The notes under the pieces were generated by a model. The model was given only the letters and a program-made list of their open reading frames with translations, had not been told where the DNA came from and searched no databases. The position numbers and the translations under genes are program-made. Below, piece by piece: positions 24,413 through 32,559 of a stretch of 64,000 bases of DNA; positions within the stretch are counted from its first letter, which is position 1; each line of letters starts with the position of its first letter. This stretch comes from Vibrio penaeicida (GTDB lineage: Bacteria; Pseudomonadota; Gammaproteobacteria; Enterobacterales; Vibrionaceae): assembly GCF_030689305.1 (NCBI RefSeq), contig NZ_JAUYVM010000021.1, positions 24,853 through 88,852 on the forward strand. The letters run 5' to 3'.

Positions 24413-25558
24413 TTACTCAAACGTCTGCCGTGGAGCTAACAGCTCATACACAAAGAACACCAACAGCGCACAACCAAAGGTGATCAACACGGTGGTCATT
24501 CCTTCCGATCCCATCCAGTCGAGCATAAAGCCGATCACCAGTAAGCCCGTCATACCGCCTAACGAATCCATAATGGTGTAGCTCATGTTGGCGCTCATCT
24601 GATCCTGCTGACAGAAACGTTCGCCTACCGCGGTTAAGCCAATGGCGTAGATGCCTCCCATCGAGCCTCCCCAGAAAAACAGCAGCGTCAGTGCTAGCCA
24701 GTATTCGGTGTAAACCGCCAGTGAAAGGTACACCGCGCACACCACCGAGGTAAAAATGCAGCCCAACACCACAATGCTGCGGTTGAGAAAAGACGCCCCA
24801 GTGCTAACGAAAATACCAAGGGTGACGCTACCAAACATAAACATGGTCAGCAGAAGTTGCGATTGCGATTCGGTGAGCGCGTTTTCCATTCCGTATAAAG
24901 TGAGAAAAGAGGGCAAACCAAAGAAGCTGATGCCGCCAACAAACGCTGAAACTAAAATAACTTTGGCGTGGCGCAGCGCAAACCTTACCCGAACGGTTCC
25001 CGCATTGTCGGAAGACTGCATTTTCTGCCCCGCAAACAGCAGAAGCACAAAGGGCAAGCTGGTGATGATGGCGCTAGTTTCCAGCTGCCATTCTGGGTCG
25101 ATATACGGCAGTTGCAGCAGCAATGGCCCCAGTGCAAGCCCGCCAGACAACGCCGCCGAAAATAACCCCATCACCAAACCTTTTAGCTTGCCTTGAATAC
25201 AAGTATTTAAAGAGGTTTGGATAATCACCAGCATCATCCCTGTGGATGCGCCGTAGCAAAAAATACCCACCAACCATAACGGATAGTGTTGGCTGTGAGA
25301 GAGCAAAATAAGGCTCGATGCCCGAAGTGCCGACATCAGAAGAATGGAGGGAGACAGCCCCCATTTTTCCACGCAACGAGAAAGGGGACGATAAAGCAAA
25401 AGGATACCGATGATCTCAAAACTCATGGCAAACCCGATTAAGGTATTGCCATAGCCTTGCTCACTCATGGTGAGCGGGACGGTGACGTAGTTAATGCCAG
25501 AGGAAAGCTGAACAAACAAGGTCGCGATGATCAGTAAAAAAGGGGCGATTTTCGTCAT
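24413..25558 (-). CDS. MFS transporter, last gene of the amine operon
   Basis: A 381-aa major facilitator with about 12 membrane segments; the loop after segment 2 (YRPLSRCVEKWG) and the segment LMLVIIQTSLNTCIQGKLKGLVMGLF are typical. No substrate signature. It overlaps the Cache gene by 4 bases and is the fourth gene after the decarboxylase and ion channel, so an export role for an amine product is plausible, as exporters commonly travel with decarboxylases. An alternative is a drug efflux pump by coincidence of position, unlikely given the coupled reading frames. Confidence 0.8.
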   Translation of the reverse strand: MTKIAPFLLIIATLFVQLSSGINYVTVPLTMSEQGYGNTLIGFAMSFEIIGILLLYRPLSRCVEKWGLSPSILLMSALRASSLILLSHSQHYPLWLVGIFCYGASTGMMLVIIQTSLNTCIQGKLKGLVMGLFSAALSGGLALGPLLLQLPYIDPEWQLETSAIITSLPFVLLLFAGQKMQSSDNAGTVRVRFALRHAKVILVSAFVGGISFFGLPSFLTLYGMENALTESQSQLLLTMFMFGSVTLGIFVSTGASFLNRSIVVLGCIFTSVVCAVYLSLAVYTEYWLALTLLFFWGGSMGGIYAIGLTAVGERFCQQDQMSANMSYTIMDSLGGMTGLLVIGFMLDWMGSEGMTTVLITFGCALLVFFVYELLAPRQTFE

Positions 25559-26892
25559 TCCGTATTCTCCTTATACACTTTCCAAATCAGTTCGATCCGG
25601 TTTTTTTCACCCGAGACCAAGTCGAAGCCCATTTGCCTTAGGCGATTGATGGTGCTCATGATGCCTAGCTCGTCTGGGGATTGTTGTGCCATATAGGCGC
25701 TGCCCGTAATGTGTTCAAACTCGTTGGCTATCAAGGAATGTAGGGCGCTGAGTTTAGAAGATGTATCCAAATAGAAGTGGGTTGAAAATGCCCAGCAATC
25801 GAGGTGCTCTTTTAATAAACTGGTCTCGGCTCTGAGCGGTTCCGACTGCGCTCGCGCCAGTTGGGCGTGTAATTGTGTTAACTCTTCCGTGATTTTATCG
25901 CTGGTGAACACCGCTTCTGTTTGCATTGGAATGTGCCAGTCATGAAAACCTTTGCAACGTTTGTAGGTGTGTTGATCCAATGAGTGGAACCAATCCTGAA
26001 CCGATTGCTTGTCTGATTGAAAAGCTAATGGTCTCAAGCTTTGCGAGTAATGATAAAGCGCTCGAACACGTGGTGTGTGCTTCACCAAATCCCTTGGAAT
26101 ACGCTTGTAAAAATAGGTGAGTAATCCAGAAAGCAACACGTTCAGGTGATGAGCGCGAGAGAGCTTTTCTTTGGCGTTGGCTTCTCGATGGCGAATGATA
26201 TTGAGGTGATTGACTTGCGAACGGCGTATCCACCAGATGATCATCCCTACAATCAGCCCCAAGAATAGAATGATGATCTTGGCTTTATCGAACACTCGCT
26301 CAATGCTCTCTAGCCTTTCTTGGAAAGCGCTCACTTCCAAATCCATGGCCAATACACCGGCAAAGTCCCCTTCGTTACTATAAAACGGTGCATACGCACT
26401 GATGAAACTGCCCCATTGGTCGCTGTAGGTGCTTATCTCAATGCTGTATCGCTCGAGTGAGCGTTTTAACTCGACTGGCGCATCGTCATATAGGGTCATC
26501 AGGGCGGGGGGAGGATCAGGCAAACCGTCGCCATCGGCGTCATTTTGTGGGCTTGGGTTCACCATAAAGTAGACGTTGCCATCTTTGAGCACGCTGGTGT
26601 AAATGTAGCGAACATCCGCGGCGGAACGGCGGATTTTCTCCATTTTCTCAGCCATGGCTTGATAATTTGCATCGGACGCTTTGGTGCTTTCATCAAAGGT
26701 AAGGTGCATTGCGCCATCAAGCGTTGAAGCCGAGGTTTTTACTGTCGAAATCAGCCCTATTTTAATTTGGTCTTCCAATGCATTGAGCGATTTGGAATAG
26801 AGCAAGTAGGTGGTGACCCCGAGCAGTAAGATGAAGATGGATGAACAGATCACCGCTTCAATGATGGTCTGTAAAGATTTGGATGGTCTCAT
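25555..26892 (-). CDS. Cache-domain membrane sensor without recognised output domain
   Basis: A 445-aa protein, start set at the ATG at 26890-26892 that overlaps the upstream stop (ATGA). TM1 (AVICSSIFILLLGVTTYLLY) is followed by a periplasmic Cache domain of about 160 residues, ending in the motif YSDQWGSFISAYAPFYS then GDFAGVLAMDLEV, and TM2 (AKIIILFLGLIVGMIIWWI). Inside the sensor is a calcium-binding-type loop DADGDGLPDPPP. The 200-residue cytoplasmic part is helix-rich and lacks HAMP, kinase, GGDEF, EAL or methyl-accepting signatures. It probably senses an extracellular ligand; how it signals is unknown. Confidence 0.7.
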   Translation of the reverse strand: MRPSKSLQTIIEAVICSSIFILLLGVTTYLLYSKSLNALEDQIKIGLISTVKTSASTLDGAMHLTFDESTKASDANYQAMAEKMEKIRRSAADVRYIYTSVLKDGNVYFMVNPSPQNDADGDGLPDPPPALMTLYDDAPVELKRSLERYSIEISTYSDQWGSFISAYAPFYSNEGDFAGVLAMDLEVSAFQERLESIERVFDKAKIIILFLGLIVGMIIWWIRRSQVNHLNIIRHREANAKEKLSRAHHLNVLLSGLLTYFYKRIPRDLVKHTPRVRALYHYSQSLRPLAFQSDKQSVQDWFHSLDQHTYKRCKGFHDWHIPMQTEAVFTSDKITEELTQLHAQLARAQSEPLRAETSLLKEHLDCWAFSTHFYLDTSSKLSALHSLIANEFEHITGSAYMAQQSPDELGIMSTINRLRQMGFDLVSGEKNRIELIWKVYKENTE

Positions 26893-27884
26893 AGCTGGCT
26901 GTTTACTCCGATCAAGATGGCTATCGCGGCAAGGAAAAAAGTCGGGAATGCGGTTCGGCAATATGGAATTAAAGCGTTGGTAGTTTTGCCTTTTTCTTCG
27001 CGGATTTTGACGAACACGATGATCAAAATGGCGGCGAAAATACTGACGTATCCCATGATGATCATGCGCTCAATAAATGTGGTGTAGGGCAGCCGTGGCA
27101 GCAGGCTACTGGTGTAGAAGGTATACGCCACAACCGTCAGCATCATGGTAAATGACGTCATCAGGCGTTCGGAAAACCCTTCAATCCAAAATACCGCCCA
27201 GCTCGCGACCAATATTAACGACAGCGGAAGAATAAACTGCCAAAGGTAATAGTTCGGTTTTCTGTTGGCATCAATAGTCACGGTTAAGCGGGAGTAGTAG
27301 GTGCTTTCGGCGTCATCCAAATGGTGGTAGCTGTGTTGGCTCACTTTCGCGGTGGGGGTGCTTTCCATGTCCCATTCGCTGATGATTTTGTTGGTTAGTT
27401 CCTCCACATACACACTGGCGTCACCAAACTTTAAGCGTTCTTGGTCGAACGAAAAGGGCTCCATGATGATTTCAAAAGATTGGCGATCAAACGGGAAGCG
27501 GCGAAAGTCCATTTCTGTGGTGAAGGTGCCTTGAAATCGTTCGTTGTAGGTAATGTCACCATTACTGGTGATCACCAAGCGCTTATTAGGGGTGAGGCGT
27601 TGCCCTATGATGTTGATGAATTCAAACGCGGGCACCCACGATCCTTCTTCAAGCAGTTTGTCTAGGTGCTGATTTTCTATCAATCGAACCCCCGATTTTG
27701 GCTTAAGAGGGTGCTTAACGTCTTGCCAAGTGGCTACGAGGTAACCATCGATTTTGTAGGTTTGATCAATGGTGTTGACACCGTAAATCTTATTGATCGA
27801 AAACGAGGTGTGAATAACGTGCTGTGCCTTTGTTGAAAAAGACAAAAAGATCAGGACACACAGCAATGGAAATAACGTATTCAT
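26889..27884 (-). CDS. Pentameric ligand-gated ion channel (Cys-loop-receptor superfamily)
   Basis: A 331-aa bacterial relative of nicotinic/GABA receptors (GLIC/ELIC type). Signal peptide (MNTLFPLLCVLIFLSFSTKA); extracellular beta-sandwich domain of about 200 residues including the hallmark EMDFRRFPFDRQSFEIIMEP; four membrane helices: M1 YLWQFILPLSLILVASWAVF with conserved Pro, M2 ERLMTSFTMMLTVVAYTFY, M3 ERMIIMGYVSIFAAILIIVF, and M4 TAFPTFFLAAIAILIGV. No Cys pair in the Cys-loop, as in prokaryotes. The M2-M3 linker SSLLPRLPYTTF is canonical. It lies between a decarboxylase and a Cache sensor, each by 4-base overlaps; an amine ligand is inferred, since ELIC is gated by primary amines. Confidence 0.9.
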   Translation of the reverse strand: MNTLFPLLCVLIFLSFSTKAQHVIHTSFSINKIYGVNTIDQTYKIDGYLVATWQDVKHPLKPKSGVRLIENQHLDKLLEEGSWVPAFEFINIIGQRLTPNKRLVITSNGDITYNERFQGTFTTEMDFRRFPFDRQSFEIIMEPFSFDQERLKFGDASVYVEELTNKIISEWDMESTPTAKVSQHSYHHLDDAESTYYSRLTVTIDANRKPNYYLWQFILPLSLILVASWAVFWIEGFSERLMTSFTMMLTVVAYTFYTSSLLPRLPYTTFIERMIIMGYVSIFAAILIIVFVKIREEKGKTTNALIPYCRTAFPTFFLAAIAILIGVNSQL

Positions 27885-29428
27885 GGGCTCTCCTTTAGAG
27901 TGTTTGGGTGAATAGGGCTGGGTTGAAGGTGAACCGAGCGAGATTGAGGTCGATAAAAGTTCGGCTGGCTAACCAGGGGGTTGAGCGTCGATAATGTATG
28001 GGGTTCAAACGCATTAGAGGCGGAGAGTTCAGACAAAAATTGATCAATCAAAGGGCGCTGAACATGGCTCAGTAACACGGCATGGCTAAAGAGCTGTGGC
28101 TTGCCATTTATCGATATGTTTTCTTGTGCGAGCGAATATTTTTTATTGATGTGGCTAGAAGGCGACGAGAACCGAACAATGTTGGCGCCAGGCATTCGAG
28201 GTAACACGATGAACTTCTGTTGCTGCAGGCGTTTTGAATTGGCGAGCTGTCGCAGTGCGGCTTGCAAGTATTCGGTATTACTTTCGTTTTGCTGAGCGAT
28301 CTGTTTTAGCCCTTGAGTACCAAGAGAAGAGAGACGTTCCCAGAGATAAAGGGAGTAAAGCCCTTGTCGAGACCCCGCAATAGTGGAATCACGCCCAGCT
28401 ATGTAGGTTGGGCGATTGGATGATCCGACTTTGTACCTTTCCTGCATCAGGTAAATACCGCAGCTCCAAGGTGCACCGAGCCATTTATATGGGCTGGTAC
28501 ACATCGACATCACTTCTCGATGACGAAACTCATAGGGCTCGGAAGAAACAGAAAAAGGATCCGACTGTAGAAACGGAGAGAAATTGGCCGAGAGGGCACC
28601 ATCCACGTGTACCCAGTAACGTCGATTGCGTTCTGTGTTGACGCCCAGTAAGGGTTTTAATGTGGTCAGTATGCGAAAAATGGCATCACTGCCACCGCTG
28701 AAGGTGGTGCCGTGGTTTAAAAATAAAATAACCGGATGCTGCCGCTCTACAAAAAATTCGGTGAGACGATATAAGTCTTGCTCGACCACCGACCCGTATT
28801 CATCTACCGCGAGGCTTTTTTGCCAATCCCCTTGGTTAATGGGGCAAACACCGAGCTTTTTTCCCGCTTGATTGAAGGTGGGGATTCCCAACATTTGGCA
28901 AGCTTTGTAAATCGAGTAATGGGTACAGGATGAGCTGATTAACACTGGTGGGTTGGGCACATGCACCGATTTTTCATACCCTTCTACGGCGCTACCACTT
29001 AAGTAATCCCTCGCGTTCCATAACGCATATAAGTTGCCTTCTGTGGAGCCCATTGCGGTGACATACCCCCAATAATTTCGCTGAGAGTTGGGCATCGTCA
29101 TGCCCCACAACCGGGCGTAAAAATCGAGTACGGCACGCTCAAATTGCTTGGCATTGATTTGATAAGATCCATCTTCATACCCGTCGCCAAGGTTGAGTAA
29201 ATTCAACGAAAGAAAAGGATGAAGCTCAGGGGGGAAGTTCACCTCTTGGTTCGTTTGATAGCCTAAAAAGTGTGTTTTTTTTAGGCGCATTTCATCCAAG
29301 TAGTTCCCTAGAATATTGGCTTTTTCGGATGTTGGTATTCCATTTTCACAGATGGATAAATAGTGAGGAAAGCTCATAGATGCCCCAAAATATTTGAACG
29401 AATGTCTCGTTAATGTAGCGAGGCTCAT
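27881..29428 (-). CDS. PLP-dependent decarboxylase, histidine-decarboxylase-like
   Basis: A group II PLP decarboxylase of about 515 aa. Motifs in order: WGYVTAMGSTEGNLYALWNAR, SCTHYSIYKACQMLGIP (stacking His), LNHGTTFSGGSDAIF, WVHVDGALSANFSPF (Asp) and CTSPYKWLGAPWSCG, in which Lys (about residue 321 counting from a TTG at 29446) should bind PLP. GYVT..GSTEGN and HVDGAL are closest in style to bacterial histidine decarboxylases. The usual HK is YK here. Starts at 29428 (ATG) or 29377 (ATG with GGGGC, fitting the family's short N-terminus) are possible. First gene of a four-gene overlapping operon; the product is probably an aromatic or imidazole amine. Confidence 0.82.
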   Translation of the reverse strand: MSLATLTRHSFKYFGASMSFPHYLSICENGIPTSEKANILGNYLDEMRLKKTHFLGYQTNQEVNFPPELHPFLSLNLLNLGDGYEDGSYQINAKQFERAVLDFYARLWGMTMPNSQRNYWGYVTAMGSTEGNLYALWNARDYLSGSAVEGYEKSVHVPNPPVLISSSCTHYSIYKACQMLGIPTFNQAGKKLGVCPINQGDWQKSLAVDEYGSVVEQDLYRLTEFFVERQHPVILFLNHGTTFSGGSDAIFRILTTLKPLLGVNTERNRRYWVHVDGALSANFSPFLQSDPFSVSSEPYEFRHREVMSMCTSPYKWLGAPWSCGIYLMQERYKVGSSNRPTYIAGRDSTIAGSRQGLYSLYLWERLSSLGTQGLKQIAQQNESNTEYLQAALRQLANSKRLQQQKFIVLPRMPGANIVRFSSPSSHINKKYSLAQENISINGKPQLFSHAVLLSHVQRPLIDQFLSELSASNAFEPHTLSTLNPLVSQPNFYRPQSRSVHLQPSPIHPNTLKESP

Positions 29429-29482
29429 CGGTTCAAACGTGGGCAATACTGCCTTTAAATCGGGGTTTAAAAAGGAACTGCC

Positions 29483-29497
29483 ACAATTGTGAATTGT
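29483..29497. promoter_or_regulatory. Candidate operator of the amine operon
   Basis: ACAATT-GTG-AATTGT is a perfect inverted repeat 55 bases upstream of the decarboxylase ATG at 29428. On the minus strand it overlaps a possible -35 (TTCACA). No regulator gene lies beside it. Confidence 0.4.
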
Positions 29498-29581
29498 TGT
29501 GTGATTATCTGGTGTTCATTGCGCTAGAGATGGGCTGTCGGCATTTCGATACCGACAGGTCTGGTGATGAAGCGAACCGAT

Positions 29582-30538
29582 TTAAGACGACATAGCCCAC
29601 TGGGCTGCGTCTTCCATTTTGTGGAGATTGAGCGTGTGCTGGTGAGTAGCGCTGGCTAATTCAAAATCGGAAATGATGTCGGAACGAAATGCCAAGCCCA
29701 GTTCAATACATTGAATTTGCTGATTACATGGGTAATAGCTGATTTGTTCGCTCAACGAATGGAGGTGGTGTAATTCCTCTCTATTGAAATTGAGGTGTTC
29801 TAACAGTTCTTTTACCGTTGAGTACATGGGTTTGTTCTGCTGCCTGTCCTCTGTATTTTGTGCAAAGTTTTGTTCCCATTGAAAGGTGGTGCCAAACAAA
29901 TAACAGCGAATGGCATGCATCAGTAACCAGTAGGTTGATTTGATGTTTCCACCAACGTGTTTTTGGTCGCTTTTCCAATAGAAATAGAGCGCAGCAATGA
30001 ATTTGCTCTGTGCTTGGCTGTCGGTGTCCATCATAGCCAGCATAATGGCTTGGTTGATTTTATGTGGTCGTGGGATTGCTTTAGCCACTTTCGATGTACT
30101 TTTATCGCTCGATGCCTTTTTCGTGAGCGATGGCTTTGTTGTAAATGGTGGCTTCGTTGTGAACGAAGATGTGTTGCGAGCAGATTTAGTCGAAAACGGA
30201 GATGATCGGCGCAAGCCAAGCCGTAAACCTCTTTCGTTTAATGTACCTCCACTTAACCAGTCGACGTGATTCAGTGGATTGATTGGGCGAACGAACGTGT
30301 TTGTATCACGTGGTTTAGGCTCTGCAACCACGCTTGAGCGCATAGTATGATTTTTTATTGGTTCGGATTCTGGTGTAAAGGCAGCTGGCTCTGAATTGGA
30401 CGCTGAACCTAGATCAACTTGCGGACCCGAAAGGTGGATATACGCTAGCTGATAAGCTAACTGCTGTGCAATTCCAGGCTCTGCCCCTGCCATTAATGCG
30501 GCGCTAAACGCCGCATAGTACATTTCGTCTGAACTCAT
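29582..30538 (-). CDS. Unknown protein with disordered basic linker (318 aa)
   Basis: Not recognised. A short N-terminal helix (EMYYAAFSAALMAGAEPGIAQQLAYQLAYI) is followed by a long Ser/Pro/Thr/Lys-rich disordered region with repeats of TKPPFTTKPSLTKK type, and by a helical C-terminal domain (KSTYWLLMHAIRCYLFGT, MYSTVKELLEHLNFNREELHHLHSL). The end of the N-terminal domain is similar in spirit to adaptor proteins that scan short peptides, but nothing specific is claimed. No signal peptide. Coupled to the preceding receiver-like gene by a 4-base gap. Confidence 0.6.
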   Translation of the reverse strand: MSSDEMYYAAFSAALMAGAEPGIAQQLAYQLAYIHLSGPQVDLGSASNSEPAAFTPESEPIKNHTMRSSVVAEPKPRDTNTFVRPINPLNHVDWLSGGTLNERGLRLGLRRSSPFSTKSARNTSSFTTKPPFTTKPSLTKKASSDKSTSKVAKAIPRPHKINQAIMLAMMDTDSQAQSKFIAALYFYWKSDQKHVGGNIKSTYWLLMHAIRCYLFGTTFQWEQNFAQNTEDRQQNKPMYSTVKELLEHLNFNREELHHLHSLSEQISYYPCNQQIQCIELGLAFRSDIISDFELASATHQHTLNLHKMEDAAQWAMSS

Positions 30539-30542
30539 GGCG

Positions 30543-31265
30543 TTACTCCTTGTTGGAGAGAGAGTCCGGCGCGTTTAACGCTTTGATGCTGCTATTAAAT
30601 TGAGGCAATGCTTCAACGAAGCGATTGATAACTTGTTCTGCCGTAGCCGCTTCGATGGGTTTTTCATTGATGTAAGTATCGACTTCCGTGCGGATGTGTC
30701 CGCCAGTCAGCGCGTCTTTTTCTCTTTGGATCACAATCGCGTGTACCGCTTGGCAAAACGCAAACGGGTCGGTTTTGCAATAAATACGATGCTGGCTGCC
30801 CGTGTTGCCACTTTCTGGGTAACGTGCAGAGGCATAAGACACCATATAGGGTTGGGTACTCGGATCATTACCGATGAGCTCTTCGCAAGAAAATAGGACG
30901 AAATCGGTAGAGCGATAGCGATCCATCATGTCATTGCAAATGGGCAAGTCAGCTTCTATGGCAAGGTTGTAGTCGCAGAAGAATACGTCCACTCCCGGGA
31001 TCAAGCTTGAAATCATGGTGTCGAATGCGGATTGTAGCCCTTCTGGTAGTTCGTCATCGTCGGGGAGCTGTTCAAACTCCTGCGAAGTGACAGAGTAAGA
31101 AGCGCGCCATTTGGCGAGTAATTCTTGCCCGTTACCGCTATCTCTGTATTTGTAGGCGACTTTGTACCCGCTGTCGAACATGTCTTCGACATCTGGCTGG
31201 TCTGTTAAAAAAGCGAATTGGCGTCCGTCAGACGCTTCACATAAGCGAAAAAGTAGTTGTCTCAT
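30543..31265 (-). CDS. Receiver-like protein of unknown function (240 aa)
   Basis: A soluble protein whose N-terminal half looks like a degenerate response-regulator receiver: hydrophobic strand DVFFCDYNLAIEAD carries an Asp at the usual phosphorylation position, followed by ICNDMMDRYRSTDFVLFSCEEL resembling alpha3-beta4. The canonical N-terminal acidic pair and the conserved Lys are not apparent, so phosphorylation is doubtful. C-terminal half: helical (ATAEQVINRFVEALPQFNS). It is coupled to the 29582 gene (4-base gap), which may be its effector. Confidence 0.5.
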   Translation of the reverse strand: MRQLLFRLCEASDGRQFAFLTDQPDVEDMFDSGYKVAYKYRDSGNGQELLAKWRASYSVTSQEFEQLPDDDELPEGLQSAFDTMISSLIPGVDVFFCDYNLAIEADLPICNDMMDRYRSTDFVLFSCEELIGNDPSTQPYMVSYASARYPESGNTGSQHRIYCKTDPFAFCQAVHAIVIQREKDALTGGHIRTEVDTYINEKPIEAATAEQVINRFVEALPQFNSSIKALNAPDSLSNKE

Positions 31266-31285
31266 GGTGATCTCCTGTTGAGTGA

Positions 31286-31302
31286 TATACCCAAGTAACC
31301 TC
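31286..31302 (+). repeat. Dispersed CCCAAGTAACCTC repeat in the intergenic gap
   Basis: TATACCCAAGTAACCTC, third copy in the window of the core seen at 20811 and, reversed, at 19800. It sits in the 94-base gap between the 31360 gene and the receiver-like gene. Confidence 0.5.
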
Positions 31303-31359
31303 CACAGGATAATGAAACCTAGGATCAGGTTCTTGGCGTAATGGATGAAAAGATAAGGG

Positions 31360-32214
31360 TTACGGATACTTCTCCGACATTAAGCTGGGCGCGATACCCG
31401 ATAGTTTTCTCAGGTGCGGTTCCACGGGTTTTCTTTTTGCTTCCTGATTGCCTGATTCTTCCGATTTTTCTGATTCATCATTGTTCGTAGTTGATGGCTC
31501 ATTGTTCGTAGTTGATGGCTCATTGTTCGTAGCTGATGGTTCCGAGGGAAAAGTATTCGCCTGTCGTCCTGTATTTATTTCATTGTCAGGAGCTCTGGAA
31601 ATACGGGGGAGTTCATCAGTTAACATCAGTTCCGTTCGGCAGGCATCTAGCTGGGTTGCTTTTTGATGAGTGAGATCTGTAGTGTTTGTTCCTACCCTCG
31701 CAGGTTTCATTGATTGCGAGATCTGTGTGGTAAAGCCGTCCTGTTGGTCCACATGGCGAGTAAACGCTTCATCAGGCATGCCAACCAGTGAGTGTGACAT
31801 GTCTTGAAGGTAATGTTTGTATGGGTTAAACGCATCATCAAAGGTGGCGACTTGGCTTTCTTCAACGGTTTCCTTTTGTGCTTCACGAGCCGATTTTTTC
31901 TCTATACTCGCGTTGTCATTATCCTTGATTGAGAGGCTGCCCTTGGGTGACGCATGAGATTGCTCTTCTTTGGCACGACAGTCGGTTTCTGCGATAACTG
32001 CGTCCATTGGCGTACTCGTACTGCCACTTTGAGATATTATTGTCTCTTCCATCACCTTTTGTTCTTTATGGTGCGTTTGAGCCGAAGGGCGCAGAGGTGT
32101 CGCTTTCAAGGGCTCTGCAGGAACACGCTGACGGATGACTGCTTTTTTCAGTTTGGCTCGTGGTTTCAGCCGATAGCCATACGGAACCCAAATGATGCGT
32201 GTTCGCTGCTTCAT
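31360..32214 (-). CDS. Disordered repeat-containing protein (284 aa)
   Basis: No domain recognised. The protein is mostly low-complexity and charged: a basic N-terminus (RIIWVPYGYRLKPRAKLKKAVIRQR) then Ser/Thr/Glu/Asn-rich disordered sequence. Near the C-terminus is a tandem repeat NEPSATNNEPSTTNNEPSTT (three copies of a 7-residue unit, encoded by 31480-31542). The basic motif followed by disorder resembles linker or secretion-adaptor proteins, but nothing specific can be said. It sits in the cluster between the small helical protein and the receiver-like gene. Confidence 0.5.
   Translation of the reverse strand: MKQRTRIIWVPYGYRLKPRAKLKKAVIRQRVPAEPLKATPLRPSAQTHHKEQKVMEETIISQSGSTSTPMDAVIAETDCRAKEEQSHASPKGSLSIKDNDNASIEKKSAREAQKETVEESQVATFDDAFNPYKHYLQDMSHSLVGMPDEAFTRHVDQQDGFTTQISQSMKPARVGTNTTDLTHQKATQLDACRTELMLTDELPRISRAPDNEINTGRQANTFPSEPSATNNEPSTTNNEPSTTNNDESEKSEESGNQEAKRKPVEPHLRKLSGIAPSLMSEKYP
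31480..31542 (-). repeat. Three 21-bp tandem repeats inside the 31360 gene
   Basis: Units of ATTGTTCGTAGTTGATGGCT plus one base (+ strand) at 31480, 31501 and 31522; the third differs at two positions. They code for the 7-residue repeat and leave the frame open if copy number changes. Confidence 0.75.
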
Positions 32215-32244
32215 AATGCCTCTCCGTGGTGTTGGTACGTGTGG

Positions 32245-32544
32245 CTAAAGAATGGTTTTCGCGAGTGCATGAAAGGTCTTATTCACCACTTTTTGGACGT
32301 CAGCCTTGGCCGCGATTTGCCAAGTCAGCATCTCTGCTTCTACGAGCAGCCTTTCTCTATCCAGTTCTAACTGGAATTCATCTTCACTGAGTTGCCCTTG
32401 TTTTTTTGCCATAAGCAACATCTCAAGTTCGCCCATTCGCTCGTCCGCGCACGATTTTAGTGCGCTGCTAAGCAAATCTTTCATTGGTGAGTCGTCTAAC
32501 TGCGAGGTGACGGTATCGATCACGGAGCTAATACTTTCTTGCAT
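32245..32544 (-). CDS. Small helical protein (99 aa)
   Basis: An entirely alpha-helical, highly charged protein (e.g. MKDLLSSALKSCADERMGEL, EDEFQLELDRERLLVEAEM), no signal or membrane segment. It may form helical bundles or bind the other cluster proteins. Unknown family. It lies 15 bases behind the lipoprotein gene and 30 bases before the disordered protein gene. Confidence 0.5.
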   Translation of the reverse strand: MQESISSVIDTVTSQLDDSPMKDLLSSALKSCADERMGELEMLLMAKKQGQLSEDEFQLELDRERLLVEAEMLTWQIAAKADVQKVVNKTFHALAKTIL

Positions 32545-32559
32545 GGCAATATCCTTACG

